Assembly: GCA_000285855.2 (NCBI GenBank)
Contig: HE978651.1
Location: forward strand, 1-64,000
Reading direction: 5' to 3'
Source of the DNA: Ruminococcus sp. JC304
Lineage (GTDB): Bacteria > Bacillota > Clostridia > Lachnospirales > Lachnospiraceae
DNA: 64,000 nucleotides
Positions 1 to 7,695 of this stretch are shown here, piece after piece (within the stretch, counting starts at the first letter, position 1; each line of letters begins with the position of its first letter). The notes beneath the pieces are model-generated. The model made no database searches. It was not told the origin of the DNA and saw nothing but the letters and a program-made list of their open reading frames with translations. The position numbers were made by a program, and so were the translations under genes.

Positions 1-7
1 CTTGACC
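1..7 (+). rRNA. Probable last bases of 23S rRNA (partial)
   Basis: The window opens with CTTGACC, which matches the usual 3' terminus of Lachnospiraceae 23S rRNA (it pairs with GGTCAAG at the 23S 5' end). The next ~70 bases look like a post-23S spacer running into a tRNA cluster. No 5S rRNA lies between here and the tRNAs. The call rests on seven bases and context, so it is tentative. Confidence 0.4.
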
Positions 8-80
8 AAGAATCGCAGGAAGTTAATTCTCAAGGAAATGTCAACATGTATGTAGTTTTGAAGGTGCAAAACCTTTAAAT

Positions 81-154
81 GGCCCAGTGGCTCAGTTGGT
101 TAGAGCGTCGCCCTGTCACGGCGAAGGTCGAGAGTTCGAGTCTCTTCTGGGTCG
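81..154 (+). tRNA. tRNA-Asp (GTC)
   Basis: Cloverleaf: acceptor GGCCCAG pairs with CTGGGTC (one G-T), discriminator G. The anticodon loop is CTGTCAC, giving GTC. CCA is not encoded. It is the first of seven tRNAs in tandem. Confidence 0.96.
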
Positions 155-193
155 TTAGCAATTTGCTGACGAAGTTAATTGCATAAGGAATAT

Positions 194-266
194 GGAATCT
201 TAGCTCAGCTGGGAGAGCATCTGCCTTACAAGCAGAGGGTCATAGGTTCGAGCCCTATAGGTTCCA
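194..266 (+). tRNA. tRNA-Val (TAC)
   Basis: Acceptor GGAATCT pairs with AGGTTCC with one T-G wobble; discriminator A. The anticodon loop TTACAAG reads TAC. The T-loop TTCGAGC is standard. CCA is not encoded. Confidence 0.96.
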
Positions 267-273
267 TATATTT

Positions 274-355
274 GGATGGATTCCCGAGTGGCCAAAGGGG
301 GCAGACTGTAAATCTGTTAGCAACGCTTTCGAAGGTTCGAATCCTTCTCCATCCA
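274..355 (+). tRNA. tRNA-Tyr (GTA)
   Basis: Class II tRNA with a long variable arm. Acceptor GGATGGA pairs perfectly with TCCATCC, discriminator A. The loop CTGTAAA gives anticodon GTA. Confidence 0.95.
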
Positions 356-372
356 CTTAGGTATTAACCTAA

Positions 373-445
373 GCCGATGTGGCTCAATTGGCAGAGCAGC
401 TGATTTGTAATCAGCAGGTTATCGGTTCGAGTCCGATCATCGGCT
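373..445 (+). tRNA. tRNA-Thr (TGT)
   Basis: Acceptor GCCGATG pairs with CATCGGC, discriminator T. Anticodon stem GCTGA/TCAGC encloses loop TTTGTAA, giving anticodon TGT. Confidence 0.96.
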
Positions 446-462
446 TTTAATTTAATTATTAA

Positions 463-536
463 CGCGGGGTGGAGCAGTCTGGAAGCTCGTCGGGCTCATA
501 ACCCGAAGGTCATAGGTTCAAATCCTGTCCCCGCTA
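463..536 (+). tRNA. Initiator tRNA-Met (CAT)
   Basis: The anticodon loop CTCATAA sits on a stem with the three consecutive G:C pairs typical of initiator tRNAs. Acceptor CGCGGGG faces CCCCGCT, so the terminal 1-72 pair is unpaired as required for formylation. The mismatch is C1-U72 rather than the commoner C1-A72. Discriminator A; CCA is not encoded. Confidence 0.94.
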
Positions 537-540
537 CTTT

Positions 541-613
<73 letters not shown>

Positions 614-642
614 TTTTGCTTGGAGAATTAGGCAATAAATAT

Positions 643-715
643 GGAGCATTAGCTCAGTCGGTAGAGCACTTGACTTTTAATCAAGTTGTCCGGGGTTCGA
701 ATCCCCGATGCTTCA
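643..715 (+). tRNA. tRNA-Lys (TTT)
   Basis: Acceptor GGAGCAT pairs with ATGCTTC with one G-T wobble, discriminator A. Anticodon stem CTTGA/TCAAG with loop CTTTTAA gives TTT. Last tRNA of the cluster, followed at once by a terminator. Confidence 0.95.
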
Positions 716-720
716 CTTTT

Positions 721-752
721 AACTTCTGTGAATTTTCGCAGAAGTTTTTTTA
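721..752 (+). terminator. Terminator of the rRNA/tRNA operon
   Basis: Inverted repeat AACTTCTG/CAGAAGTT followed by a run of T, directly after tRNA-Lys. Confidence 0.88.
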
Positions 753-868
753 TTGTATAAATATTTTAATCTATTTAAGAGTATGAATCTGAGACGATAC
801 ATATACTTAAAAGAAGAAATGCTGTTTTAATATAGAATAGCAGCAATCGCTCGAAAAGGATCCTGTCT

Positions 869-1699
869 ATGAAGAATCATTTCATTTCCTGTACACTAGG
901 AATTCTAAGTTTCTTTTTTATTCCTTATTTTTTTATTATTCCATTAAATGGAATAGATACGTTAATGATAAATCAGAAGTTTAATGTGGAAAGAATATTG
1001 CCTGTAGTAACGGCAACCCAGATTGACAAAAATATGAAGTTGGAAACAATAAAAGCCCAGACAATTATTGCAAGATCTGATTATTACCGGCGCTTAGAAG
1101 AAAAGGAGAGTCTTTTAGATATATTGAAGGAACTGCGACGGGATTTGGAGAAAAAAAGTTTTTCAGAATGGATTCTAGACGAAAAATATGAAAGAGCAGT
1201 GGAAGAAACCAGGGGAGAGGTTCTTGTGCGAAATTATAAATTGGAGCTTTTGCCATATCATCAGCTCAGTGCGGGAAGAACAAGGAACGGAAAAGAAGTT
1301 TTACATAGTGACAAATATAAATATCTGAAATCAGTAAAATGTGACAGTGACAAAGAGGCAGATGATTATTTGAGCAGTTTTTATATAAGTCAGGTTGATC
1401 TTCCCAAAAATCTTATTATCAAGAAAAGAGATAGTGCCGGATATGTGACGGAGATCCGGGCTGATGATATAGTACTGGAGGGAGAAACATTCAGCAGAGA
1501 ATTGGGGCTGGCTTCTTCTAATTTTAGTATAAAAAGAAGCAAAAATAATATCTGTTTTCTCTGTAAAGGGAAAGGACATGGTTTGGGATTTTCCCAATAT
1601 GGTGGAGATCAGTTGGCAAAAAATAAAAAAACGGCAGAGGAAATTTTAACAACATATTTTGCGGATATGCAGATTGTAAATGTCAGAGAGATAAAATGA
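869..1699 (+). CDS. spoIID: Stage II sporulation protein D-like (SpoIID/LytB family)
   Basis: Probable membrane-anchored peptidoglycan lytic transglycosylase of the engulfment machinery, 276 residues. Residues ~7-28 form one N-terminal membrane helix. The SpoIID/LytB domain follows, with the conserved block around ETIKAQTIIARS (catalytic-Glu region), HQLSAGRT, and the C-terminal GKGHGLGFSQYG signature, then an EILTTYF tail as in SpoIID. An AAAAGGA motif lies upstream of the ATG. The next gene is a SpoIIQ-like protein, and spoIID-spoIIQ adjacency is usual in Clostridia. Identification is from motifs and synteny; other SpoIID-domain proteins exist, so the symbol is likely rather than certain. 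Confidence 0.88.
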   Translation: MKNHFISCTLGILSFFFIPYFFIIPLNGIDTLMINQKFNVERILPVVTATQIDKNMKLETIKAQTIIARSDYYRRLEEKESLLDILKELRRDLEKKSFSEWILDEKYERAVEETRGEVLVRNYKLELLPYHQLSAGRTRNGKEVLHSDKYKYLKSVKCDSDKEADDYLSSFYISQVDLPKNLIIKKRDSAGYVTEIRADDIVLEGETFSRELGLASSNFSIKRSKNNICFLCKGKGHGLGFSQYGGDQLAKNKKTAEEILTTYFADMQIVNVREIK

Positions 1700-1785
1700 A
1701 TTTGAATTCAATGCAAAATATTGAATAACAGGAGAGATTCTGGACACCCTATAGATATGAAGATGAAAACAGAGGTGAAAGGAAT

Positions 1786-2619
1786 ATGATGAATAACAGA
1801 ATTACCCGTATGATTGCGAACACTGTTGGCCTTGCTGCTGTGGCAGCTTTAGGAATTACGGTGTATCAGCTTGGAACTTCTCCTGTGAAAGAGAAAGAAC
1901 CGAAAAATCAACCCCTGATTCAGGAGGATGGTACAGAGAACACAAATGAAGAGGTGAATATTGAAGAAGATAATCAGGAAGCTGCAGAAATGATGGAAAG
2001 TGAGTTTCCCGAAGAAGAAACAAATGCTCAGATCAATACTGTAAAGGAAGAGGCAGGTAATGAGACAGGAGCAGAAAAAAGCGTTGTGAATGCAAATATG
2101 GAAGATGAAATAAGTGAAGATGATACAACGCAGACAATAAGTAATATTTCAGAGGAAACCACAGATGTTTCTGCTTCAGCAGTCAATCTTCCGGAAATAA
2201 ATTTTTCAGAGAATACAGTAATGGAATGGCCGGTAAATGGAAATGTTCTGCTGGATTACAGCATGGATCAGACCACTTATTATCCTACATTGGATCAGTA
2301 CAGACTGAGTCCGGCTATTTCAGTAGGGGCAGTAGAAGGAGCCCCTGTAGTTTCGGCAGTAAACGGAACGGTTTATTCTGTTGAGAAAAATGCACAGACA
2401 GGAACTACATTGACAATGGAACTGGGAAATGGATATCAGGCGATTTATGGACAGCTGGAAGACTTGACTGTTTCTCAGGGTGATATTGTGAAAAAAGGAA
2501 CTACGATTGGATATGTGGCAGAACCTACGAAATATTACAGTGCAGAGGGGGCAAATCTGTATTTTGCAATGAAAAAAGACGGAGAGCCTATAGACCCAAT
2601 CACTTATCTTCGTAAATAA
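1786..2619 (+). CDS. spoIIQ: SpoIIQ-like protein with degenerate M23 (LytM) domain
   Basis: 277 residues. An N-terminal membrane helix (~12-30) is followed by a long, very acidic linker (~35-140) and a C-terminal LytM/M23 fold (~150-277). The fold is recognisable from G-x-PVVSAVNGTV, YGQLEDLTVSQGDIVKKG and PIDPITYL. The zinc-binding His/Asp residues appear lost: the usual HLHF motif reads NLYF, YxHL reads YGQL, and the first HxxxD region has no His. It is therefore probably a structural partner rather than an active peptidase, as SpoIIQ is in engulfment and the forespore-mother cell channel. Start ATGATG follows GAAAGG. Transcribed after spoIID with an 86-bp gap and followed by a terminator. 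Confidence 0.8.
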   Translation: MMNNRITRMIANTVGLAAVAALGITVYQLGTSPVKEKEPKNQPLIQEDGTENTNEEVNIEEDNQEAAEMMESEFPEEETNAQINTVKEEAGNETGAEKSVVNANMEDEISEDDTTQTISNISEETTDVSASAVNLPEINFSENTVMEWPVNGNVLLDYSMDQTTYYPTLDQYRLSPAISVGAVEGAPVVSAVNGTVYSVEKNAQTGTTLTMELGNGYQAIYGQLEDLTVSQGDIVKKGTTIGYVAEPTKYYSAEGANLYFAMKKDGEPIDPITYLRK

Positions 2620-2658
2620 AGTTAAGAAAATAAGAAGATTTATTTGTTTCGTAAAGAT

Positions 2659-2690
2659 AGAGCCAGAAAAAACTGGTTCTATTTTTTTAT
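2659..2690 (+). terminator. Terminator after spoIIQ-like gene
   Basis: Hairpin AGAGCCAG/CTGGTTCT with an A-rich loop, followed by ATTTTTTTAT. Confidence 0.88.
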
Positions 2691-3036
2691 TAAATAAACT
2701 GAGGGGAAGTTATTCACATAATAGCGAAATTACCGTATAATAAAATAGATAAAGTTATTATGAAAAAACAGGACCGTTACTAGAGTATTTTTCAAATACG
2801 CTCTAGATGGGAAAATAAAATTGCAGTCGGTTTCCCGTCCTGCTTAGAAAATGCAGAGTCAGAAAGATTTTGTATTTAGATGCAGATAAGAAAAGTAAAT
2901 GATGAATGTTTGTGCTGATTAAGATACAAGTATGATACCGGCTGTTTATCATAAAAAATAGGATGACCATGATTTGAGGCTGGGATTGTTTTATGACAGA
3001 TGGTTGTCCTTTACATAGATGAGGTACAGATGAAGC
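2691..3036. other. Non-coding spacer carrying one short repeat copy
   Basis: About 346 bases with no convincing gene. It contains a TATAAT-like hexamer near 2738 without a clear -35, and the short inverted repeat at 2780-2806. Otherwise nothing recognisable. Confidence 0.5.
2780..2806 (-). repeat. Dispersed repeat B, short copy
   Basis: CTAGAG...CTCTAG inverted repeat. On the minus strand it reads AGAGCGTATTTGAAAAAT, the same core found at 29959-29995 and 54919-54984. It lacks the second half present in the other copies. Confidence 0.7.
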
Positions 3037-3279
3037 ATGAATTATACATATATGGTAAAGTGTGCAGACGGGACTCTTTATACAGGATGGACAAACTGTC
3101 TGGAGAAACGTCTGAAGGCTCATAATGGTGGCAGAAACGGTGCCAAATATACAAAAACAAAGCGTCCGGTGTCTCTTGTATATTATGAGGGCTTTTTTAC
3201 GAAAGAAGAGGCTATGCAGAGGGAATATCAGATTAAGCAGCTTACCAGAGAAAGAAAACTGGAGCTTATAAATTTTTAA
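3037..3279 (+). CDS. GIY-YIG domain protein (YhbQ/YazA type, UPF0213)
   Basis: 80-residue single-domain GIY-YIG nuclease-fold protein. The fold signature appears as YTYMVKCADGTLYTGWT (residues 3-19; the second half is YTG rather than YIG), followed by the conserved Arg in LEKRLKAHN, KYTKTKRPV, and a Glu in EAMQREYQIKQLTR. These match the stand-alone YhbQ/YazA group, whose cellular role is unclear; E. coli YhbQ has been linked to DNA repair. Only 14 bases separate it from the next gene, so the two may be cotranscribed. Confidence 0.9.
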   Translation: MNYTYMVKCADGTLYTGWTNCLEKRLKAHNGGRNGAKYTKTKRPVSLVYYEGFFTKEEAMQREYQIKQLTRERKLELINF

Positions 3280-3293
3280 GGAGGACCAAGGAA

Positions 3294-4277
3294 ATGAAAA
3301 AGATGACAAAATGGATTGTGGCATGTGCGGTATGTGTTTTGGGAAGTGTACCGACAGCTGGAGCAGATATGAATATCCCACCGGAAATCACTATGACTCC
3401 GCAGGAAATCATAACACCTACTCCGGAACAGAATGAACCTGTAATAACCCCGGAGGTTACACCTACTCCCATTCCGGAAGTGAAAAATGGTTGGATAACT
3501 GTAGGAAATAAAAAACAGTATTATAAAAATAATAAATTTCTTGTGGGAATGAAGAGAGTAGAAGGGAATGTTTATTATTTTGATGCAAAGGGATTTATGA
3601 AAACCGGATGGGTTACACATAATAAGCATAAATTTTATTTTAATACAAACGGAAAACGCTGCAGTGGTATTAAAAAGATAAAAGGAAAATATTACTATTT
3701 TGCTGAAAATGGTGTAATGAAAACAAAAACTGTGAAATCCGGAAACAATATTTATTATTGTACTGCCAAGGGAGTAATGGAAGCCTGGAAAAAGGGAAAT
3801 GTATATTATAATTCCAAAGGTAAAAGAATGACTGCCGCGCAGGCTTATGATTATGAAACTCTGCAGAGAGCAAAACAGATAGTTTCTCAGATTACAACAC
3901 CTCAAATGTCAAAAAACCAGAAATTTGAAACCTGCTATAAATGGGTGATCAGACATTATTATGGTACTACAAGGAAATATGTGAATCAGACATCATGGCC
4001 GGCGCTGTATGCAAATGATTATTTTATTAATAATGGAAAAAGAGGAAATTGCTTCTCAGATGCATGCTCTTTTGCATATCTGGCAAAGGCATTAGGATAC
4101 AAGAATGTATATGCCTGTGTAGATACATCACAGACAAATGGAAGTGGCCACTGTTGGGCAGAAGTCGATGGTTTGGTATATGATCCGTTATTTTCAGAAG
4201 CAAAAGGGTATTATAAATATTTTGGAGCTTCCTACCGGTCTTATGGATTATATCCAATGCGAAAAGTAGCAATATAA
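3294..4277 (+). CDS. Secreted transglutaminase-like protein with cell-wall-binding repeats
   Basis: 327 residues. A signal peptide (~1-24) precedes a Pro/Thr-rich linker (~27-63) with repeated PEx-TPxP units. Several choline-binding-like repeats (~65-175) follow, with patterns such as YYFDAKGFMKTGW. The C-terminal domain (~185-327) is transglutaminase-like, with apparent triad Cys253 (GNCFSDAC), His286 (GHCWAEV) and Asp297 (YDPLF). It is probably surface-associated; a protease or cross-linking role cannot be decided from sequence. A strong AAGGAGG site lies before the ATG. The gene ends in a bidirectional terminator shared with the convergent gene downstream. Confidence 0.85.
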   Translation: MKKMTKWIVACAVCVLGSVPTAGADMNIPPEITMTPQEIITPTPEQNEPVITPEVTPTPIPEVKNGWITVGNKKQYYKNNKFLVGMKRVEGNVYYFDAKGFMKTGWVTHNKHKFYFNTNGKRCSGIKKIKGKYYYFAENGVMKTKTVKSGNNIYYCTAKGVMEAWKKGNVYYNSKGKRMTAAQAYDYETLQRAKQIVSQITTPQMSKNQKFETCYKWVIRHYYGTTRKYVNQTSWPALYANDYFINNGKRGNCFSDACSFAYLAKALGYKNVYACVDTSQTNGSGHCWAEVDGLVYDPLFSEAKGYYKYFGASYRSYGLYPMRKVAI

Positions 4278-4283
4278 ATAAAA

Positions 4284-4328
4284 AAGCAGTTATTCAGCTA
4301 TATATTTATAATTGAATAACTGCTTTAC
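4284..4328. terminator. Bidirectional terminator between convergent genes
   Basis: Long hairpin AAGCAGTTATTC/GAATAACTGCTT flanked by an A run on one side and T-rich sequence on the other. It serves the plus-strand gene ending at 4277 and the minus-strand gene ending at 4332. Confidence 0.85.
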
Positions 4329-4331
4329 TTT

Positions 4332-4994
4332 TTATACGGGAAGTGGTGCAACAAAGAAATACATAACTACAAAGTGGCAGGCGCTTCCAAGCATGATAAA
4401 GACATGAAAGATTTCATGTGAGCCAAAATTTTTGTGTCTGGCATCAAAGAGAGGAACTTTTAAAGCATAGATCACGCCACCGATGGTGTAAATGATTCCG
4501 CCGGCCAGAAGCCAGTCAAAGCCAGCTCGTGGGAGAGCATGGAAAATAGGTACGAATGCCAGGACACACAGCCAGCCCATGGCGATGTACAGCACAGAAG
4601 AAAACCATTTGGGGCAGGTGATCCAACAGCATTTCAAAATCATTCCCAATATGGCAATTGTCCATACCAGTGCACACAGAATATATCCAATGCGATTATG
4701 AAGAACTATGAGACATACCGGAGTATAGCTGCCTGCAATCATAATGAAAATCATCATATGATCTATTTTGCGGAGACGCCGGTTTACTTTTTTAGTAGAA
4801 TCTATGGAGTGATAGATGGTACTGGCTGCATAAAGCAGGATCATAGTCAGTATAAAAATGCTCAATGCAACAATGTGAATCACATCATAGGAACGAGCAG
4901 CTTTGATAATAAGGGGAATTGCCCCGGTTACAGCCAATAAAAGAGCAATTCCATGAGTGATGGCACTTCCGGGATCTTTCAGTTTAAATTTCAT
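4332..4994 (-). CDS. Hemolysin III / TrhA family membrane protein
   Basis: 220-residue seven-helix membrane protein of the PAQR/hemolysin III family. Signatures are DPGSAITHGIALLLA near the N-terminus, YHSIDSTKKVNRRLRKIDHMMIFIMIAGSYTP (His/Ser/Asp metal-site region), and SHEIFHVFIMLGSACHF with the two C-terminal His residues. Bacterial members have been linked to membrane energetics and fluidity (TrhA); hydrolase activity is proposed. The ATG at 4994 is chosen because GGAGG lies 8 bases upstream. A TTG at 5015 would place that ribosome site inside the gene. Confidence 0.9.
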   Translation of the reverse strand: MKFKLKDPGSAITHGIALLLAVTGAIPLIIKAARSYDVIHIVALSIFILTMILLYAASTIYHSIDSTKKVNRRLRKIDHMMIFIMIAGSYTPVCLIVLHNRIGYILCALVWTIAILGMILKCCWITCPKWFSSVLYIAMGWLCVLAFVPIFHALPRAGFDWLLAGGIIYTIGGVIYALKVPLFDARHKNFGSHEIFHVFIMLGSACHFVVMYFFVAPLPV

Positions 4995-5190
4995 AATTAT
5001 CGCCTCCAATTTCAAAACTATTTAACATAGTAATTAAAACTACATATCAAGTATATGAATACTATAACACAATTATTCTAAAATGCAAGACTTTTATTTT
5101 GAAAATCAAAAGTTTTATGGAACAGGAAAAGAACAGGAAATAGAAAAAATCTGATTAATAGCAGAATAGAGCTAATAGTTACGAAAACAG

Positions 5191-5219
5191 TTGAAAAGGA
5201 TGAATAAAACTCATATAAT
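5191..5219 (+). promoter_or_regulatory. Sigma-A promoter for parA-like gene
   Basis: TTGAAA (5191-5196), 17-base spacer, TATAAT (5214-5219), 33 bases before the parA-like ATG. Confidence 0.75.
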
Positions 5220-5252
5220 GAAGATAGTTGAAGAAAATTGAGGTGTGAAAAC

Positions 5253-6041
5253 ATGGGAAAAACCATAACCATATGTTTTACAAATAATAAAGGCGGAAGT
5301 GGAAAATCCACAACCTGTTCCAACCTGGGTGCAGCAATTGCACAGACCGGAAAAAAGGTTCTTTTGGTTGATGGAGATATGCAGCTGAATCTGTCGCTGG
5401 CTTTTTTTTCAGAGGACTGGGTATTGGAGCATGCGGCGGGAGAAAAGAATCTGTATTATGGGATTAAAAAGCAGGAAGATCTGACAGATTATGTGGTACA
5501 TACTCCTTATGAAAATCTGGATCTGATTCCATCTTCTACCTTAATGAGTTCCATAGAATATGAATTATTTACAAAATGGCAGAGAGAGTTTATTTTGCGG
5601 AAATGTCTCCAGAAGATTAAAGAGTCAGGAATGTACGATTATATTCTGATTGATGCGCCGCCTACACTTGGAGGCTGGGTTATGAATATTTTGTGCGCTT
5701 CAGACAAAGTGATCATTCCTGTTGAGGCAAGCCCATGGGGGATGTTTGGACTTGCAAATATGTTTGAATTTCTTAACGAAGTCAGACAGATTTCACCGGA
5801 TCTGAAAATAGCCGGAATTGCAGTGACGAAGGTGGATACAAGAAAGAATTACTATAAGCAGACTATGGAAACTTTGCATGAACTGGAGGATATCCATGTA
5901 TTTGAACAGATCATCAGAGTGGACAGTTCTGTAGAATGGTCCCAGGATAACAGTATTCCGGTTGTTGAATATAAAAGATCAAGCAGAAGTGCCAAAGAAT
6001 ATACAAAGTTAGCAGAGGAGGTAATGAAGCTATGCCAGTAG
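5253..6041 (+). CDS. ParA family ATPase (orphan, no ParB)
   Basis: 262 residues with a deviant Walker A KGGSGKST (residues ~11-18), Walker A' VDGDMQLNLS, and Walker B YILIDAPPT, the full ParA/MinD/Soj set. ParA ATPases position DNA or protein cargo by ATP-dependent dimerisation. No parB or parS lies nearby; the only partner is the 61-residue protein that overlaps its 3' end. This suggests a cargo-positioning role rather than classical plasmid partition (inference). The start is ATG 5253 after GAGGTG; an upstream in-frame TTG would bury the ribosome site. Confidence 0.88.
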   Translation: MGKTITICFTNNKGGSGKSTTCSNLGAAIAQTGKKVLLVDGDMQLNLSLAFFSEDWVLEHAAGEKNLYYGIKKQEDLTDYVVHTPYENLDLIPSSTLMSSIEYELFTKWQREFILRKCLQKIKESGMYDYILIDAPPTLGGWVMNILCASDKVIIPVEASPWGMFGLANMFEFLNEVRQISPDLKIAGIAVTKVDTRKNYYKQTMETLHELEDIHVFEQIIRVDSSVEWSQDNSIPVVEYKRSSRSAKEYTKLAEEVMKLCQ

Positions 6042-6217
6042 GAAAAGAAAGTATTAAGCGGGCTGCAAATGCAGGTGCAAAGAAAACAGTAAAAAGATCT
6101 GTGATTTCCACACAGGATGCAGAAAAACTGGAGGCGGTATTTGTTACAGAGGACAGGAAAGAATCAATAGATGGACCTGTTCATATTAAGGATGAACTTC
6201 CGGTATATCTTCTTTAA
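6032..6217 (+). CDS. Small basic protein coupled to ParA
   Basis: 61 residues, MPVGKESIKRAANAG..., not recognised. The first half is basic (KRAANAGAKKTVKRS) and the second acidic. It overlaps the end of the parA-like gene by 10 bases (ATGCCAGTAG), which points to translational coupling. The RBS GGAGG (in AGAGGAGG) lies within parA. The basic N-terminal segment resembles the short ATPase-stimulating peptides of ParA partner proteins (inference). The terminator-like hairpin follows directly. Confidence 0.72.
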   Translation: MPVGKESIKRAANAGAKKTVKRSVISTQDAEKLEAVFVTEDRKESIDGPVHIKDELPVYLL

Positions 6218-6223
6218 AAAAGG

Positions 6224-6291
6224 AAAAGGAATCATTTTTTTATTGATAGATTAGTCAAGCGGATTATCAATAAAAGAAAGGTTCCTTTTTA
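6224..6291 (+). terminator. Long hairpin terminator after the ParA pair
   Basis: Extended inverted repeat: AAAGGAATC and ATTGATA on the left, TATCAAT and GGTTCCTTT on the right, ending in a T run. Confidence 0.65.
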
Positions 6292-6332
6292 TATAATCGA
6301 TTGTGTAATGGTAATGGGGTGTTATTGTTATT

Positions 6333-7340
6333 ATGGAGACAGAAGAAAAGAAAATATATACAATTGATGATATTGCCCGGGAACTGGGAGTCAGTAAAAC
6401 AACGGTATCCAGGGCAATTTCAGGAAAGGGACGAATCGGACAGGCAACCAGGGACAGGGTTCTGGCGTTTATCAAGGAGCATGATTATCGTCCCAATGTT
6501 GTTGCAAGGGGACTGGCACAGAGAAAAACTTATAATATTGCATTATTGATGCCAAAGGATTATGTTGCTACAGACTTCCTTTTTTTTAAAGACTGTATGA
6601 ATGGAATCTGCGAGATAGCTTCAGCATATGATTATGATATTATCATTTCGATGGTTGATGGAGAAGATGTGTCACAGATTGAGAGGCTGGAGGCAAACAG
6701 AAAGGTAGACGGAATTATAGTAAGCAGAGCAGTAGTCAGCTCCAGAGTACAGAAATATCTGAAGACCTGTAGAGAGCCTTTTGTTCTCATAGGTCCCACA
6801 AATGAACCGGATGTTCCATTCGTAGATAATAAAAATCAGGAGGCCGGAAAAGAACTGACCAGTATCATGCTGATGAAGGGAATGCGTCATCTTGCATTGC
6901 TTGGAGGAAATGAGTCTTATAATGTTACAGGAAGCAGATATCAGGGATTTCTGGATGCACATCAGGAATTGGGAATTCCTGTTGATAAGAATCTTATTTT
7001 CATGAATGCAGATAATCAGCTGGTTGTATCGGATGCAGTAAGTAAATTATATGAAGCAGGTGCAGACGGCATTGTATGTATGGATGATGTGATCTGCAGC
7101 ATGTGTATGAGCAGTTTAAGGGAAAAGAAGATACAGGTTCCGATGCAGATGAAGGTAGCAAGTATGTATGACAGCAAAAATCTGGAATATCACAATCCTC
7201 CGGTTACCAGTATTAAATTTGATACCACAGGACTGGGGCAGATGGCATGTATCAGGCTTCTGGAAATACTGGGAGAAAATCCACAGGAAGAGATAAAACC
7301 ACTTAATTATCAGGTGATTTTAAGGGAATCAACACAGTAA
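6333..7340 (+). CDS. LacI family transcriptional regulator of the galactoside locus
   Basis: 335 residues. The N-terminal helix-turn-helix (~6-58) reads TIDDIARELGVSKTTVSRAISGKGRI, then the hinge region YRPNVVARGLAQRKT. A periplasmic-binding-protein-like sugar-sensing domain (~62-335) follows. The gene lies directly upstream of, and parallel to, the binding protein/permease/GH42 genes, the arrangement of B. subtilis ganR. It probably represses them by binding the TTGCGCAA palindromes at 7483, 7514 and 7611. Ligand is inferred (a galactoside). Confidence 0.93.
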   Translation: METEEKKIYTIDDIARELGVSKTTVSRAISGKGRIGQATRDRVLAFIKEHDYRPNVVARGLAQRKTYNIALLMPKDYVATDFLFFKDCMNGICEIASAYDYDIIISMVDGEDVSQIERLEANRKVDGIIVSRAVVSSRVQKYLKTCREPFVLIGPTNEPDVPFVDNKNQEAGKELTSIMLMKGMRHLALLGGNESYNVTGSRYQGFLDAHQELGIPVDKNLIFMNADNQLVVSDAVSKLYEAGADGIVCMDDVICSMCMSSLREKKIQVPMQMKVASMYDSKNLEYHNPPVTSIKFDTTGLGQMACIRLLEILGENPQEEIKPLNYQVILRESTQ

Positions 7341-7482
7341 AAAGCAGAGGCAGTGTTGCTTTCTGATATCATAAAAGTGTAGTTGTCAGAGAATAATTAA
7401 CGCTGACATCTGCACTTATTTTGTTGCAGAAAATTATAAATCCAGACAGGATTCTTTACTGTAAAAATTATGATGGAAACGA

Positions 7483-7490
7483 TTGCGCAA
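7483..7490. promoter_or_regulatory. Palindromic operator TTGCGCAA, copy 1
   Basis: Perfect 8-bp palindrome within GGAAACGATTGCGCAAAA. The overlap with a CcpA-like TG-AA-CG core makes catabolite control an alternative. About 75 bases upstream of the -35. Confidence 0.6.
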
Positions 7491-7513
7491 AAAGATTGAA
7501 ACAGCAACATGAA

Positions 7514-7521
7514 TTGTGCAA
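7514..7521. promoter_or_regulatory. Operator-like half copy TTGTGCAA
   Basis: One mismatch from TTGCGCAA, 31 bases after copy 1 and 43 bases before the -35. Possible weaker auxiliary site. Confidence 0.4.
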
Positions 7522-7563
7522 TATAGCAAAAACAAAGATGAAAATTTAGATAATAATGGCTAA

Positions 7564-7592
7564 TTGACTTTGAGAATATTTTGGAATATACT
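7564..7592 (+). promoter_or_regulatory. Promoter of the galactoside transport operon
   Basis: TTGACT (7564-7569), 17-base spacer, TATACT (7587-7592). A strong sigma-A promoter about 100 bases before the binding-protein ATG. Confidence 0.82.
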
Positions 7593-7610
7593 AAAAATAT
7601 GAACAAGCGG

Positions 7611-7618
7611 TTGCGCAA
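7611..7618. promoter_or_regulatory. Palindromic operator TTGCGCAA, copy 2
   Basis: Same palindrome as at 7483, 128 bases away, placed just downstream of the expected transcription start. That position fits repression by blocking RNA polymerase, possibly with DNA looping to the upstream copy. Confidence 0.65.
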
Positions 7619-7695
7619 ACAGAATAAAAGAGCTTTTAGGCAGCAGAAATTATGGGATGTTTGTGTATGACACCAGAAATCAGGAGGAAGAGAAA

